Shown here one piece after another: positions 22,561 to 34,317 of a DNA stretch of 64,000 nt; the stretch's first letter is position 1; every line of letters starts with the position of its first letter. The stretch is from Glandiceps talaboti (Eukaryota > Hemichordata > Enteropneusta > Spengelidae), in contig NC_135559.1 of NCBI RefSeq assembly GCF_964340395.1, positions 20,575,111 through 20,639,110 on the forward strand, given 5' to 3'. Made by a program: the position numbers and the translations under genes. A model generated the notes under the pieces. That model had not been told where the DNA came from. It saw nothing but the letters and a program-made list of their open reading frames with translations, and searched no databases.

Positions 22561-23202
22561 GTAGAATACCATCGGCGATAATGCATCATTGAGGTCAAGG
22601 TTCATATATCTCAGAACGAGGCAGGCGCCGAATTTGAGCTGTTGGTGAGCATTCGCGTAGCCATTCTTAAAGTCCGTATTTTTCGCCTGTTTTTACCCAT
22701 GCAACTTCATTGACAACCATATTTGACGTTATATACTCGAAAGTATTTGAAGAAATGTTTTGTAGAAATTTGCAAGATTTAAAAGGGTGTTATGATCGAG
22801 TGTAAATGTGATGTCGGCAGTGTGACGCAGTGACGTTTCCAAATAGAATATACGTACATGTGTACATGTCCATGCGACTGTAACAATGGTATTACTACAG
22901 TGAAGGTAGAATGCAGCTCGTCTCCTTTTGAAACGGACCGTCAACTTGTTCTTGCCAAGTGATAGCATAGTTGACTGCTATACTAATCTCAACAGTGACT
23001 TATAATGTTTTTTTTTTGTAGTGAAATTGGGCTCTAACATGCATCGCCAACAGCGATGAAAGTGGGGACATGTCACACTGACAGTAGTCGCCGTCGGAAA
23101 ACAGCCTAACAAGTATCTTTGGAACAAGTTTTGGGACCTTCATGGGACATCCGAAGACTAATCCTTGGAGATAACTTGAAATTGATACCTGCAGACACCA
23201 GA

Positions 23203-23310
23203 AGCCATCTTGGAAGTTGTCTGCCGACTAGCGACTTGAGGTGGACGACGACTACTGCTAATTATTATGTTCTGACACCGGCTGTGAAACTAGGACAAAC
23301 CTGGTTAGTA
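23203..23310 (+). repeat. Copy 1 of a ~110-bp direct repeat (copy 2 at 24716-24835)
   Basis: 'cttggaagttgtctgccga' and 'gtgaaactaggacaaacc' mark both copies, with moderate divergence between. Copy 1 is open on the plus strand within 23119-23610. Copy 2 carries stops. The pair flanks the Crypton-like fragment. The family is not recognised. Confidence 0.6.
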
Positions 23311-23694
23311 TTTTTTTCTCCGTATATTTTTTCATTATGGGTCGCCAAAAGTCGCGGTGATATTGTTGTTCATGGATGCGTGATTTGTCGGCATTCCGTA
23401 AACATCTGGTATATTTTGGAAACAAGCCCTTACAAGTTTCCACTCGGTTTCTACTTTGTTGAGGCTTGGAAATTACATTTTTTTCAACTTTCACACACAA
23501 AAAAACTTTTGAGTGTAGTCTGTTTCTATTTTCCGCTACACTTTGTGAATAAATCAACACCTGTTTTTTGGTGTTTTTTAAAAAATGTACAGCCATTAGC
23601 CCAGAATTAACAGAGCAATTAGTTGTTACTGACTGTTCATTTGCTGTCCACATAGCTGCTCTTTCCTTTGTCAAAAAAAATGACAGGGAGAGTG

Positions 23695-23925
23695 GTATAG
23701 TGTACACATGTTGACTGACAATGAGGGCAATAGTGTACGTTTGTTGACAAGGGACCAGCCGGTCACACAAAAACAGTCTCAGAAATGAGACTGTTTTGGT
23801 TTCCCCGAGGGCAAAACCTGATTGGAAATGAAACTGTTTTGGGTTGACTGGCTCATACCGAGGGGAAACAAACTTGCGCTATCACCCAAATAATGTCAGT
23901 CAACATGTGTTTTATAACACACTGA
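23695..23925. repeat. Fold-back element
   Basis: ACACATGTTGACTGACA near 23704 is repeated inverted as TGTCAGTCAACATGTGT near 23895. Inside, AAACAGTCTCA and TGAGACTGTTT form a tight hairpin (about 23769-23795). The size and structure suggest a small MITE. Confidence 0.6.
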
Positions 23926-24011
23926 ACAAGAATCATACCACAGCACACTAAAATGATTATAACAAACTTCTCCAGCAAGCAGAGTTTGTTTGCATTGTGT
24001 TCAATAACCTT

Positions 24012-24260
24012 TTAGAGTTGTCCCAATAACAAATAGTTCTCCAAAATACCAACTGCTGTCTTGATTACTGTCTTTGCTTTTTTAGAGTCTTTCTCCGAGA
24101 CAATGTTGGCCAGCTCTTCTTCTGAAATTTCAATGAATCGAGCAAAACATTCATGTTGGCTGCTGCTTGTGGTCATAGTTTCAGACGAGCCAGACATATT
24201 TACAATTTGTTGTTCTTTGAAAATAACGTCATTATTCGCATGTATATATGATGTCATCAT
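24012..24260 (-). pseudogene. Crypton/KIAA1958-like N-terminal fragment
   Basis: The minus-strand frame has a likely internal start at 24197 (MSGSSETMTT...). It reads 'RFIEISEEELANIVSEKDSK' and then 'AKTVIKTAVGILENYL' before a stop at 24012. This 'F-x-x-x-(S/T)-E-E-E-L-x-x-I-x-x-x-K-D-S-K-x-(T/A)-K' pattern is the N-terminal region of proteins related to KIAA1958, QRICH1/ZMYM and Crypton tyrosine recombinases. The DUF3504/recombinase domain normally follows but none is seen. It is a truncated element or a single exon with the rest missing. A hairpin lies directly upstream (24261-24309). Confidence 0.6.
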
Positions 24261-24309
24261 GAGGCACTAATCAATGGAGCTAGGGACTAGTTCCGTTAAT
24301 TAGTGCCTA
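24261..24309. repeat. Hairpin upstream of the Crypton-like fragment
   Basis: AGGCACTAAT at the left is matched by ATTAGTGCCT at the right, with further partial pairing inside (GGA/TCC, AG/CT). The arms are about 20 bases with a short centre. Confidence 0.7.
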
Positions 24310-24839
24310 CTACATCATTTATTGTAAAACAGAGTGAGAATGGTCCATAACATGTCATGTAGCATTGACCAATCACGACCGAGAGTTGAGTATGCAGTGT
24401 GTTATAATGTTTAATACTGGGGTAGTACATTTTTTATTTTTACAGCAAATTTTGTAGTTAGTAAACATTCATTGATAGTTTACCTCTACCCAGTACCAGC
24501 TCCCCTGAAGTCCATCTATTGTCTTAGAAATTATATTATTTGCCCCCTTATTCAGAAATTAATTTGTTGAGGTCCTATTAAAGAATTAGTGATTGCAATC
24601 TCTGAATTTCCAATTTCTGTTTTCAAATAGTTTCACCATATTTGCTGTTTTTCCTGTCGAAGTTATAATAGTTGGATGTAAACTAAATAAATTGCCCGTT
24701 GTCTGTGTTGATTGGAGCACTCTTGGAAGTTGTCTGCCAACTTGCGACTTCAAGTGAATGACTAGTACTACTCCTGTAATTATTATGTATACTTCCGACA
24801 CCTGTTGTGAAACTAGGACAAACCCAGCCATAATCACAG

Positions 24840-25920
24840 AAGCTTGGTAAGATACATAAGTATTTTACCGGGCAAAAAGAGATACCTGCTTTATAGTAAT
24901 AAGATAAGATCATGCAAGACCACTATGGCACATACCATTTCTTTGTAGGGGTTGGTCTTAGCTGCAATAATTGTAGCTTTGTTTTTATTTACAATACTTT
25001 TTAAATTCTTTTTTATGTTTTATTTTGTGTGACTCAACAAGTTTCATTTTTAGTTTTTATTTCTTATGGGGTTTGCAAAGAAAACAAAGCTACAATTCTA
25101 TTATTGAACGAGGCCAGTCTAGAATCTCTTGGCAATTATCTCCATGATTTTCTCATAAAAACAGTCAATCATTAACTTCAGCTATTGTTGCAATTGCAAA
25201 ATTCACAGTAAGTACTCGAATATACCCATATTTGATTCAAAACGGCAATAAGTACTCAGTAGTGGTTTGGAGTCCTCGGCAACCATTATGATGTTGTTCT
25301 AGTACATGGAGCATGCACAGTATTAGTCAACATGTCCAACAAAATTTGAAAATTTAGCTGGAATGTTGAGAATATACATGTAGTACGATTTCCACTTGAA
25401 AATAACATTGAGGAAGCATTAATGTGATCGAGAGCGACACATTTATACCGGTACACTAAGACATAGGACATGCTCGACTTTCAAAGAGGTGGGCGATATT
25501 GTCTACAAAAAGACAGTTTGAACAGGATCCTGGATACATTTTTTATAGGAGCTTACACATGATTGATCTGTAGCAGTTCTAGCGGAGGACTGAGAGTGAC
25601 GTAGTGAAACCGCTACTGTACTAAGTTGATGTTTGCTTTATAAAATGGTTTCATCTTAATTTTGTTGAAAATGAAAACTAGGGATGTGTATTTTTGATTA
25701 TGTATTGTTGCATCTATCACAAAATAATTGACAACGACATAAATATTCAGATACATGTGAAGTTGTGTTATCTGTCTAACAGACAACACCCAAAATGGAA
25801 TGATCAATGGGGTGGGGGGGGGGGGACTGTAATGTGTAATTTCTGACAAATAATTATAGATCACAGCAGATCATAGCATCAAGGATGTAGGAATTTCCAA
25901 GCAAAGTCAACAGTACTTGA
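24840..25920. other. Gene-poor stretch with a G-run
   Basis: Contains a G-rich run near 25810-25826. No exon or element recognised. Confidence 0.5.
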
Positions 25921-25927
25921 CATGGTA

Positions 25928-26935
25928 TAGCATTTACAGAAGATATAGTCTAACCTTGCAAGTCAAGCGAAATGTCCTGTAAAATTTACAGAAGATGTAG
26001 TCTAACCTTGCAAGTCTAGCAAAATGTCCTGTACAATTTACAGAAGATATAGTCTCCCCTTGCAAATCTAGTGAAATGTCCTGTACAATTTCCAGAAGAT
26101 AGAGTCTAACCTTGCAAGTCTTGCAAAATGTCCTGTACAATTTACAGAAGATATAGTCTAACCTTGCAAGTCTAGCGAAATGTCCTGTAAAGTTTACAGA
26201 AGATATAGTCTAACATTGCAAATCTAGTGAAATGTCCTGTACAATTTCCAGAAGATAGAGTCTAACATTGCAAATCTAGTGAAATGTCCTGTAAAATTTA
26301 CAGAAGATATAGTCTAACCTTGCAAATCTAACGAAATGTCCTGTAAAATTTACAGAAGATAGTCTAACCTTGCAAGTCTTGCAAAATGTCCTGTACAATT
26401 TACAGAAAATATAGTCTAGCCTTGCAAATCTAGTGAAATGTCCTGTAAAGTTTACAGAAGATATAGTCTAACATTGCAAGTCTAGTGAAATGTCCTGTAC
26501 AATTTCCAGAAGATAGTCTAACCTTGCAAGTCTTGCAAAATGTCCTGTACAATTTACAGAAAATATTGTCTAGCCTTGCAAATCTAGTGAAATGTCCTGT
26601 AAAGTTTACAGAAGATATAGTCTAACATTGCAAGTCTAGTGAAATGTCCTGTACAATTTCCAGAAGATAGAGTCTAACCTTGCAAGTCTTGCAAAATGTC
26701 CTGTACAATTTACAGAAGATATAGTCTAGCCTTGCAAATCTAGTGAAATGTCCTGTAAAATTTACAGAAGATATAGTCTAACCTTGCAAATCTAACGAAA
26801 TGTCCTGTAAAATTTACAGAAGATATAGTCTAACCTTGCAAATCTAGTAAAATGTCCTGTAAAATCTTACTGAAGATATAGTCTAACCTTGCAAGTCTAG
26901 CGAAATATCCTGTAAAATCTTACTGATTACTGCAT
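25928..26935. repeat. ~52-bp tandem array, about 19 units
   Basis: Units contain 'acagaagatatagtctaacc', 'ttgcaagtctag' and 'gaaatgtcctgtaaaattt', with scattered substitutions. Two sub-variants (cagaagat versus cagaaaat; ttgcaaatc versus ttgcaagtc) alternate in a pattern that suggests higher-order duplication. It is not a CRISPR: units abut with no unique spacers. Confidence 0.95.
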
Positions 26936-26939
26936 GGCC

Positions 26940-28230
26940 ATTTACCTTCAGTCTAAGATATCCAGGCAAATTATAGCACTGTACGATAAATAAATCCAGC
27001 TAAAATCACCTTTGGCTTTGGCATTAAATTTTTTTGTAAGAGTGCAAATCTTTTGCAGGCACTAAATTATGATATTTTGCTTGTTGGTATGTGTTATTAT
27101 TTATGTTCAATGTCCAAGAACTATTGAGATAGATAAGAAAGAGGCTTCACACACTGTTCATTACAATAATAACAATTCTAAACCCCTAGAGACATGCAGG
27201 CACTATATGTGCACACATAAATTGCCATAGGGAACCATGCAAGCAAATTCAAATTCGTGTTAATTTTACGCTGACAGCGTATGCTTTGGGTATAGGTTGG
27301 TATACATATGTAGGTATAAAGGTATAAGTGATCATGGTCTGTCAACTTTTTTTATTTTCATCATTTTCTCTTAAAGTGACAGTTAGAATACTTTGATATT
27401 TGGTGTGCGTGTTCCTTGGGGGGAGGCTATTCAGCTTTGTTCATGCCAAGTTGATCTGTGCCATTTTCAATTTTTTATGATTTTTTTTCCCAAAAATGAT
27501 ATTTTCATCATCTCCTCAAATACTCCTCGTCAGATTGCTTTAATATCTGGTGTGTCGATGCGCAGAGGGTAGCTTACTCAGATTTGTTAATTTCAAGTCA
27601 GCACATCTCCTTTTCTATTTTTAATGATTATTTTGTAAAAAAATTAATATGTTAATGAGCATTGTGACCGACGCCATATTGGAAATCAGTCCAGGAGACT
27701 TTAAGTAAACTGCCACTTTTCAAAAGACACTATTGACGTCAAACAAGCTATGTAATATGTGCTATCGTCTTAATTCTACGCATTATGTGCCCAAATGATA
27801 AGTGTTTGTTCGAAACAGGGTTGCAGACTTCAAATCCAAATTCTGCACCCCTTCTACAGAATGGTTCATTCCAGTAGATATGTATGCTCTCGATTGACAA
27901 AGTCATGAAGTTGAATTGGGGATGATTTTTGACAGTCGGTCGTCAATAAAAACGATAATACTCATTCTAAAATTACCTCATTTTGAAAGGGAAAGTACTT
28001 TGTGGTTCATTTATGAAGTTTCGATTTTGTATGATCAATATTGGTGGCAAAATCGCCACTTTAAAATTGTCGATGTGGTAATGGCAGTGCAGAAACGAGT
28101 ACAGGCGAGGTGAAAGTTCTTTTGCTAATGAGCCTTACCACATATTGGAAAAAAGTAGTCATGAGATTGCAGTCCAGTCTTTTGTTTTAATTTTTCATTA
28201 AAAGCTGGCGATATGATGTCTTGTCGCTTT
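26940..28230. other. Gene-poor stretch, nothing recognised
   Basis: AT-rich, with loosely repeated blocks near 27350-27450 and 27480-27600 ('tgatatttggtgtg', 'taatatctggtgtg'). No coding signals. Confidence 0.5.
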
Positions 28231-28237
28231 TTAGCAC

Positions 28238-28500
<263 letters not shown>

Positions 28501-29079
28501 CATTTGACGTTTCAAAATGTGATTTGTTGTATTACAAAATGCTTTAACTTCAGCCTGGAAATGAAATTTTCTTGTTTTATTGATGCAATGAAATCATTAA
28601 ATCTTTATGGGTTACTTCACATATTTGTGTCAATGGCGTAAAGATTAACATCTGTTTAAGGTTGACAACCTAAGCCTGTTTTTAGCACAGCTGAATTAAA
28701 TCTTAGACACTATGATTAAAACAGGTTCATATAATGCACAATCCTTAGGCATTAAAAAAACCAGTTTGTACAAAGAATAAGAAGTCACACATTTTATGGG
28801 GAAAGAAAAATAGTCATATCAAGACCTCCATGATTATACTGGCAGGTTAAATTTCCTGCATGTACCGATTGCCATGATATTTGATGGGTGTATTACCTTG
28901 GGTGTCTAGTTGGGAAATTGTTCAAATCAAAATGATCTTACTACCGATGATTTGGGTCGAAAAATGTAATTTTTGGTCAAAAACCTTACTCAAAACTATT
29001 GGGCAGATGGGTCTGAAATTTGGTGGGAACATTCTTAGGGGTGTTTAAGCATTCAAAATATGTTTGCAAATGTGCCTAG

Positions 29080-29720
29080 CAACAAGACCATGGCCATAGC
29101 AACACCAAACGGTGAGGTATTTCACAAAGATAACCACTGGGATTAAAAGACAATTGAATATGCATTCAAAAAATTATGTAAATTTGCCTAGCAACAATAC
29201 CACGCCCATAGCAACAACCAAATAATGATATATTGCAAAGATAACAGAGATTAAGAGATAATTGAATGAACATTCTAAAAATGTATGTAAATTTGCATAG
29301 CAACAAGACCACGCCCATAGCAACAGCCAATCGGTGGTGTAGTTCACAAAGATAACCATGGGGATGAATAGACAATTGAATAAACATTCTAAAAATGTAT
29401 GTTATTTGCCTAGCAACAAGACCACGCCCATAGCAACAACCAAATAATCACATGTATTGCAAAGATAACAATAGGAATTGATAGACAAATGAATAACAAT
29501 TCAAAAAAATGTATGCAAATATGCCTAGCAACATGACCATGCCCATAGCAACAGCCAAATGATCACACATTTTGCAGATATCACAGACACATTCAAAAAA
29601 TGTGTGCAAATGTGCCTAGCAACAAGACCACGCCCATAGCAACAGCTAAGTGATCACATATATTGCAAAGATTACAGGGATAAGTAGACAAATGAGTGTA
29701 TGGATAATCATTCAGCGAAT
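29080..29720. repeat. ~115-bp tandem array, about five to six units
   Basis: Units share 'tgcctagcaacaagaccacg', 'cccatagcaacaaccaaat', 'attgcaaagataacag' and 'caattgaataaacattc'. A single divergent unit is seen near 30950-31010 and 31380-31440. No coding meaning. Confidence 0.9.
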
Positions 29721-31020
29721 GAACACCTATACCTGGTATGGATCAGCATATGGGTTAAACATTTTTAACAACTGTACAGTTGTGCTACAACGCCATTGGC
29801 GCTATTTTTTAAAAATTATTTAAATGTTGAAACATTTTTTGTGAATTTTCAAAAACGAATGATAAAATGTTATAATAGTATTTTAAGATGTCTTCTACCT
29901 AATAAAGGTTTATTTTAGTCGATGAATCTAGCAGCTCAAAAGGGAGGGACTGTTATTCAGATAGATGACCTAGTACCTTTCGCTTGACTGTTGGAAGACA
30001 CTAGTACTCTGCATCTCTGTCATTGAGATTGAACAATTTTCAGACAAGACCTTTTCAGTTATGATTAGCGGAATATTTATTTTTGCCGAGATTAGTAGGT
30101 CTACAATTCCAATTTACAAGATGTATCTTGCCGCCATGTCACATTGAGCTTTGAACACTTGATTAAATTTAGTCCAGCTTGTATACAGAATGCTAGCCCT
30201 GCTTGCAGATGGGCAGGGGTCTATATTACTGACACAGCCCTCAACACCGAAGGGGTGACTTGTTCCGTATGCAAGCAGGACTAACGAAATATGTGCACCA
30301 CCTGCAAGCAGGTCCATAGACTATGAAATTAAAATATCAGACGATGTTATGTCTACTACAAGTTGAATGTTGTTGACAATTATGGATGGTGTTTTTGGTA
30401 AATTTGTTAGAAAATTAAAATTCGAATTGACTCAAAATTATTTTAGATCCCTAGTTTATTTCATTCATCGTTAAAGCTGTAAGACACTGGAATTATTTAT
30501 AGCCAACCTCAAAAATCCTTTTCCTTTTTTTTTTTGCATTTGCTAGTAATTTTTTTTCTGAGATTTTGTGTAATTTTCATAATAGATATTTTGTAAAATG
30601 GTGACTATAATATAAAAGTACAATATTTTACCAACTTTCTGTGTGAAATGTGTTTTATAGTGAGTCATCATATCAAACCACTAACCACTTTATTACGTCA
30701 CTAAAACAAAACTGCATAGTGAAGAGCTGAACAACAACTGAACCTCTTCTACATGTTACCAAAATAAAAAATAAAAAAAACAGCGGAGCTATTCTGACTG
30801 AAAGGTCGCTTGTTAAATATACACATCATGTCCAGTAAAAATGATCAAACCACTTCAACTCATCACTGAATATACAATGTAGTTATGTTCTCTGTCCAAG
30901 GACTATTTAGTAAGAAAAGAAACAGGCTTCATACACGATTCATCACAAATTAACAATACCATGACCACGCTCTTAGCAACAACCAAATGCCAATATATTT
31001 TGCTAAAATAACATTATCTG
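29721..31020. other. Gene-poor stretch
   Basis: AT-rich. A short open frame at 30114-30317 (minus) resembles no family I know and has no splice context. Nothing else recognised. Confidence 0.5.
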
Positions 31021-31026
31021 TCATTT

Positions 31027-31600
31027 TTTGCACAGCTGAACTCAGGTTCAGTAGTGCTATATCCACTTAGAAATGTGTGTGTGTATGTAAACGACATAAA
31101 GTCAAAAACTGCCTGACCAATTGCCTTGGTATTTGGTGGGGACATTACGTAGGCCATGCAGATGGGAAATTGTTCAAATGCAAATGATTGCATCAAAGAT
31201 GTGTGTTTTGGGTCAAGAAATGTAATTTTGGGTCAAAAAACTCCAAAACCACTTGGCAGATTGACCTAAAGTTTGGTGGGAATGTTCTTGGTGGTGTTTA
31301 ATTTGAGATTTGTTCATGATATGATGATTCCATGAGTAATATGTGATTAAGGGCTAAAAATGTGAATGTACATTCAAAAATGTATGCAAATACATGTATG
31401 TCTAGCAACATGACCACAACCAAATGATCACGTATATTGCCAAGATAAGACAGTTGGATAGGTGACTGGATAGTCATTCAGCAAATGAATACCTAGACCT
31501 ACAGTTGTAGCATGGATCAGCATGTGGATAAACATTTTTAAAACTGTACAGTTGTGCTACAATGCCAGTGGCGCTATTTTTAAATTAATTGCCCAAGTGG
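31027..31600. repeat. Second copy of the dispersed repeat near 28.2-29.7 kb
   Basis: Matches the 28238-29720 region in order: hairpin CTGAAC..GTTCAG, 'ccaattgcc', a piece of the 'tagcaacatgaccac' unit, and the 'acagttgtgctacaatgcca' end block (also at 29770). This suggests one long composite repeat family. Confidence 0.7.
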
Positions 31601-32599
31601 CTAAATCACTTGTCCAGGGCAAGTAAAACACTATTATTTTGAGCCCTGCTGGTGCTGATAAAACAGTAGGACTGTAAGGGACGGTCAGACAATGTCACAC
31701 AAGCTCAATAAGCAAAATTCGTTCATCTAGTGGGAGGGGGTCTGGTGTCAATGAGATTGCTGAACTTCATTTTCGCACTTCTAACAGAATTTTGACAAAA
31801 AAACTTTCAATCCTTCAATGATAACAGCTTTTAAATTTACTAACTGTAGAAGTATGAGTGAGTTTTATGTTATCAAAATGATATGCAAATACTTAGAATT
31901 GCCTAATCTTTGAAAATTAGGTATCTAGCCAAATAAATTTACTACATCACACATCCAAACATCACATGTACAGCTAGAATTTGGGTTAAAATAATACAAT
32001 TTTGTTTAAAAAATGTCTGTCACTTATTTATTGTCATATCACAAATAACCAATATATTTATATCACAAATAAAATACAAAATACCAACATTCATGTTCCT
32101 ACACTATATTCTGGTTATATGGTTAAAATGGGTGAAAATGTGATTGAAAATGTTATTTTCAGTCATACTGTACTAATTTGAACAAAATTAATTAACAGCT
32201 CACCAATCCGATTATGACGCAATAGTCAGTGCAGCACCAACAATGAAAGTGAACTAAAATATCTGAAGTCGTCACCTCAATACCTTTTGAAAAGGTAGTA
32301 CGTGAAAATATAATTTCTTATTTAGCAGAACAACAAAAGTTACCAATAACTTTTGCCCAAAATCAGTAAAAAAAACTGCCCACAAGTTGGAAGTATGCGA
32401 GTCCGAATCAGGATGCGAAAGTGGTGCTTTTTGCCGACATGCTTATTCTCAAGAGCAAATATGTAGTCGGAATATAAACTAAACATTGCAGCAATCTGAT
32501 CCCTACATAAACTGTTTTGAGTTCACTCAGCCATATCCTTGTATAAATCAATGTACCGATAGTCAAAATTTAATGAACATTTCTAGGAACAGCACCTTT
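31601..32599. other. Gene-poor stretch
   Basis: AT-rich DNA without recognisable features. Confidence 0.5.
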
Positions 32600-33175
32600 A
32601 TTAGACCCCACCGGACGAAGTCTGGGATGGGGACTTATGGATTGGGTTCCATCCGTCCGTCCAACCATCCAGAGCCGTTTCTTGGAGATGCCTGGACCGA
32701 TTTTTTCAAACTTGGTACAGGGGCAACATACAATGGCATACATATGCACTTCAATTTGTTTCATGATACGATCCAATATGGCCACCTAGCAGCCATTTTG
32801 TTTGGGAATTTTCCCTGTCTAAAGCCATAACTCAGACATGCTTGAACAGATCTCATTCAAAGTTGGTATTAGGACAGTGTTCTATGACATATATATGCAT
32901 ATTCATTGTTGTCGTGATACAATCCAATATGGCCGCCTAGCAGCCATTTTGTTAGCAAATTTTCCATGTCCAAAGCCATAACTCAGACATGCTTGAACAG
33001 ATCTCATTCAAAGGTGGTATTAGTGCAATGTTCTCTGAAATACATGTGTATATCAATTTTCGTCATAATACGATCGAAAATGGCTGCCTGGCAGCCATTT
33101 TGTTTGCGAATTTTCCATAACTCAGACATCCTTGAACAGGTCCCCCCCCTGTACCCGACCCATCCTTTATTGTTG
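32600..33175. repeat. Inverted relative of the 8.0-8.9 kb repeat family
   Basis: Carries the reverse-complement of the landmarks at 8-9 kb. These are the 'accggacgaagtctggga' terminus, the 'tccgtccgtcc' tract, 'tggagatgcctggaccgatt', and 151-bp-type units with 'agccattttgtttg' and 'aagccataactcagacatg'. About three units are present. So the family is an interspersed element with a directional structure: terminus, GGAC tract, unit array. Confidence 0.85.
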
Positions 33176-34300
33176 AATGGTTTAGTCCATCACATCATCT
33201 TGAAGAGTAGGCATGTCCCATGTCCAAGGAGGAGACACAACATGAGTAGGCATGTTCCATGTCCATCGAGCAGACACAACATATCTAAGTCTGTTTGATT
33301 TACATTGTAAATGATGTTAGGGGAGACAGCTTTGCTTTGGCGATTTTGAAATTTGAATTCCTCCCTTGATATTTGCAAAAACAGTTTACTAGGCTTATAT
33401 ATTATAGTATTACATTTGATTGTGGAATAACTGGGTAGTTGATTATCTATCAAAAATAGTCTTACGGTTTTATTATCAACTGATGATTGTCGACATCCTG
33501 AGGTAAAATGTCCCCATTTTGTTGCAGCCTATGGGATATTGACTCCACTAGCTTTAAACCTTGGCAGAACACTGACATTTATTTTTCTTTCTTTCTTTCA
33601 GATTATGCATACAAATATGTTGTATGAACAGGTTTTTATGTGTGACTGAAAAGCCATCACTCTATGGCTAATAGAGCCTTCCTTGAGGATACCTTCAATG
33701 GGGAGAGGAGCTGACGACTATATAATCTGATGTAAGCTGCTACTTCCCAGGCAGGATGGACTACATATATGAAGAGCGTGTATATGGAAGACAAAACAAA
33801 CTCCATATATACGTATACTCAGCCACACATAATCAGCAACAACCAAGTTCTGCCTGATGGTAGTCAGACAAGGTAGAAAAAATGACGGTGATCCTACATA
33901 TTGATGTAGTCAGATGCACCAATACATATAGATTTCAATTTCATCCCAAAGATGACAGCCCCTGGAATTTACAAACTAAACACAGGGAGAAGAGCAAATC
34001 AAACATTTGGTAAGTCAAGCACTGTTAAGTATTCAAGTGTTACACGATCAGGTTAATGAACTTGCAGCCCAAAACACAACAAGAACATCAAAAACATGCT
34101 CCTATTACCTACTTTTGGTAAGGAAGTCCATCATTGCAATGGCATGGACAGAGAGATGGTAGCTTTAGTACCTACTACAAATTTGGAATCATAAACATCC
34201 TAATGTGAAGGATCTTCTCTGTGAATGCCTATGGAGATTTTGAACTTCATCCTCCTGAGATGGATGACATATGGTAACTACTGGTGATGCCAACCGGAGA
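33176..34300. other. Gene-poor flank of the 132-bp minisatellite
   Basis: No recognised coding sequence. Short duplicated phrases occur near 33212 and 33247 ('gtaggcatgt.ccatgtcca'). Confidence 0.5.
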
Positions 34301-34317
34301 TTTAAAAACACCTAATG

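Noticed and set aside
25928-26935. Possible CRISPR array
   Set aside because: Units abut with no unique spacers, variants are gradual, and the genome is clearly eukaryotic.
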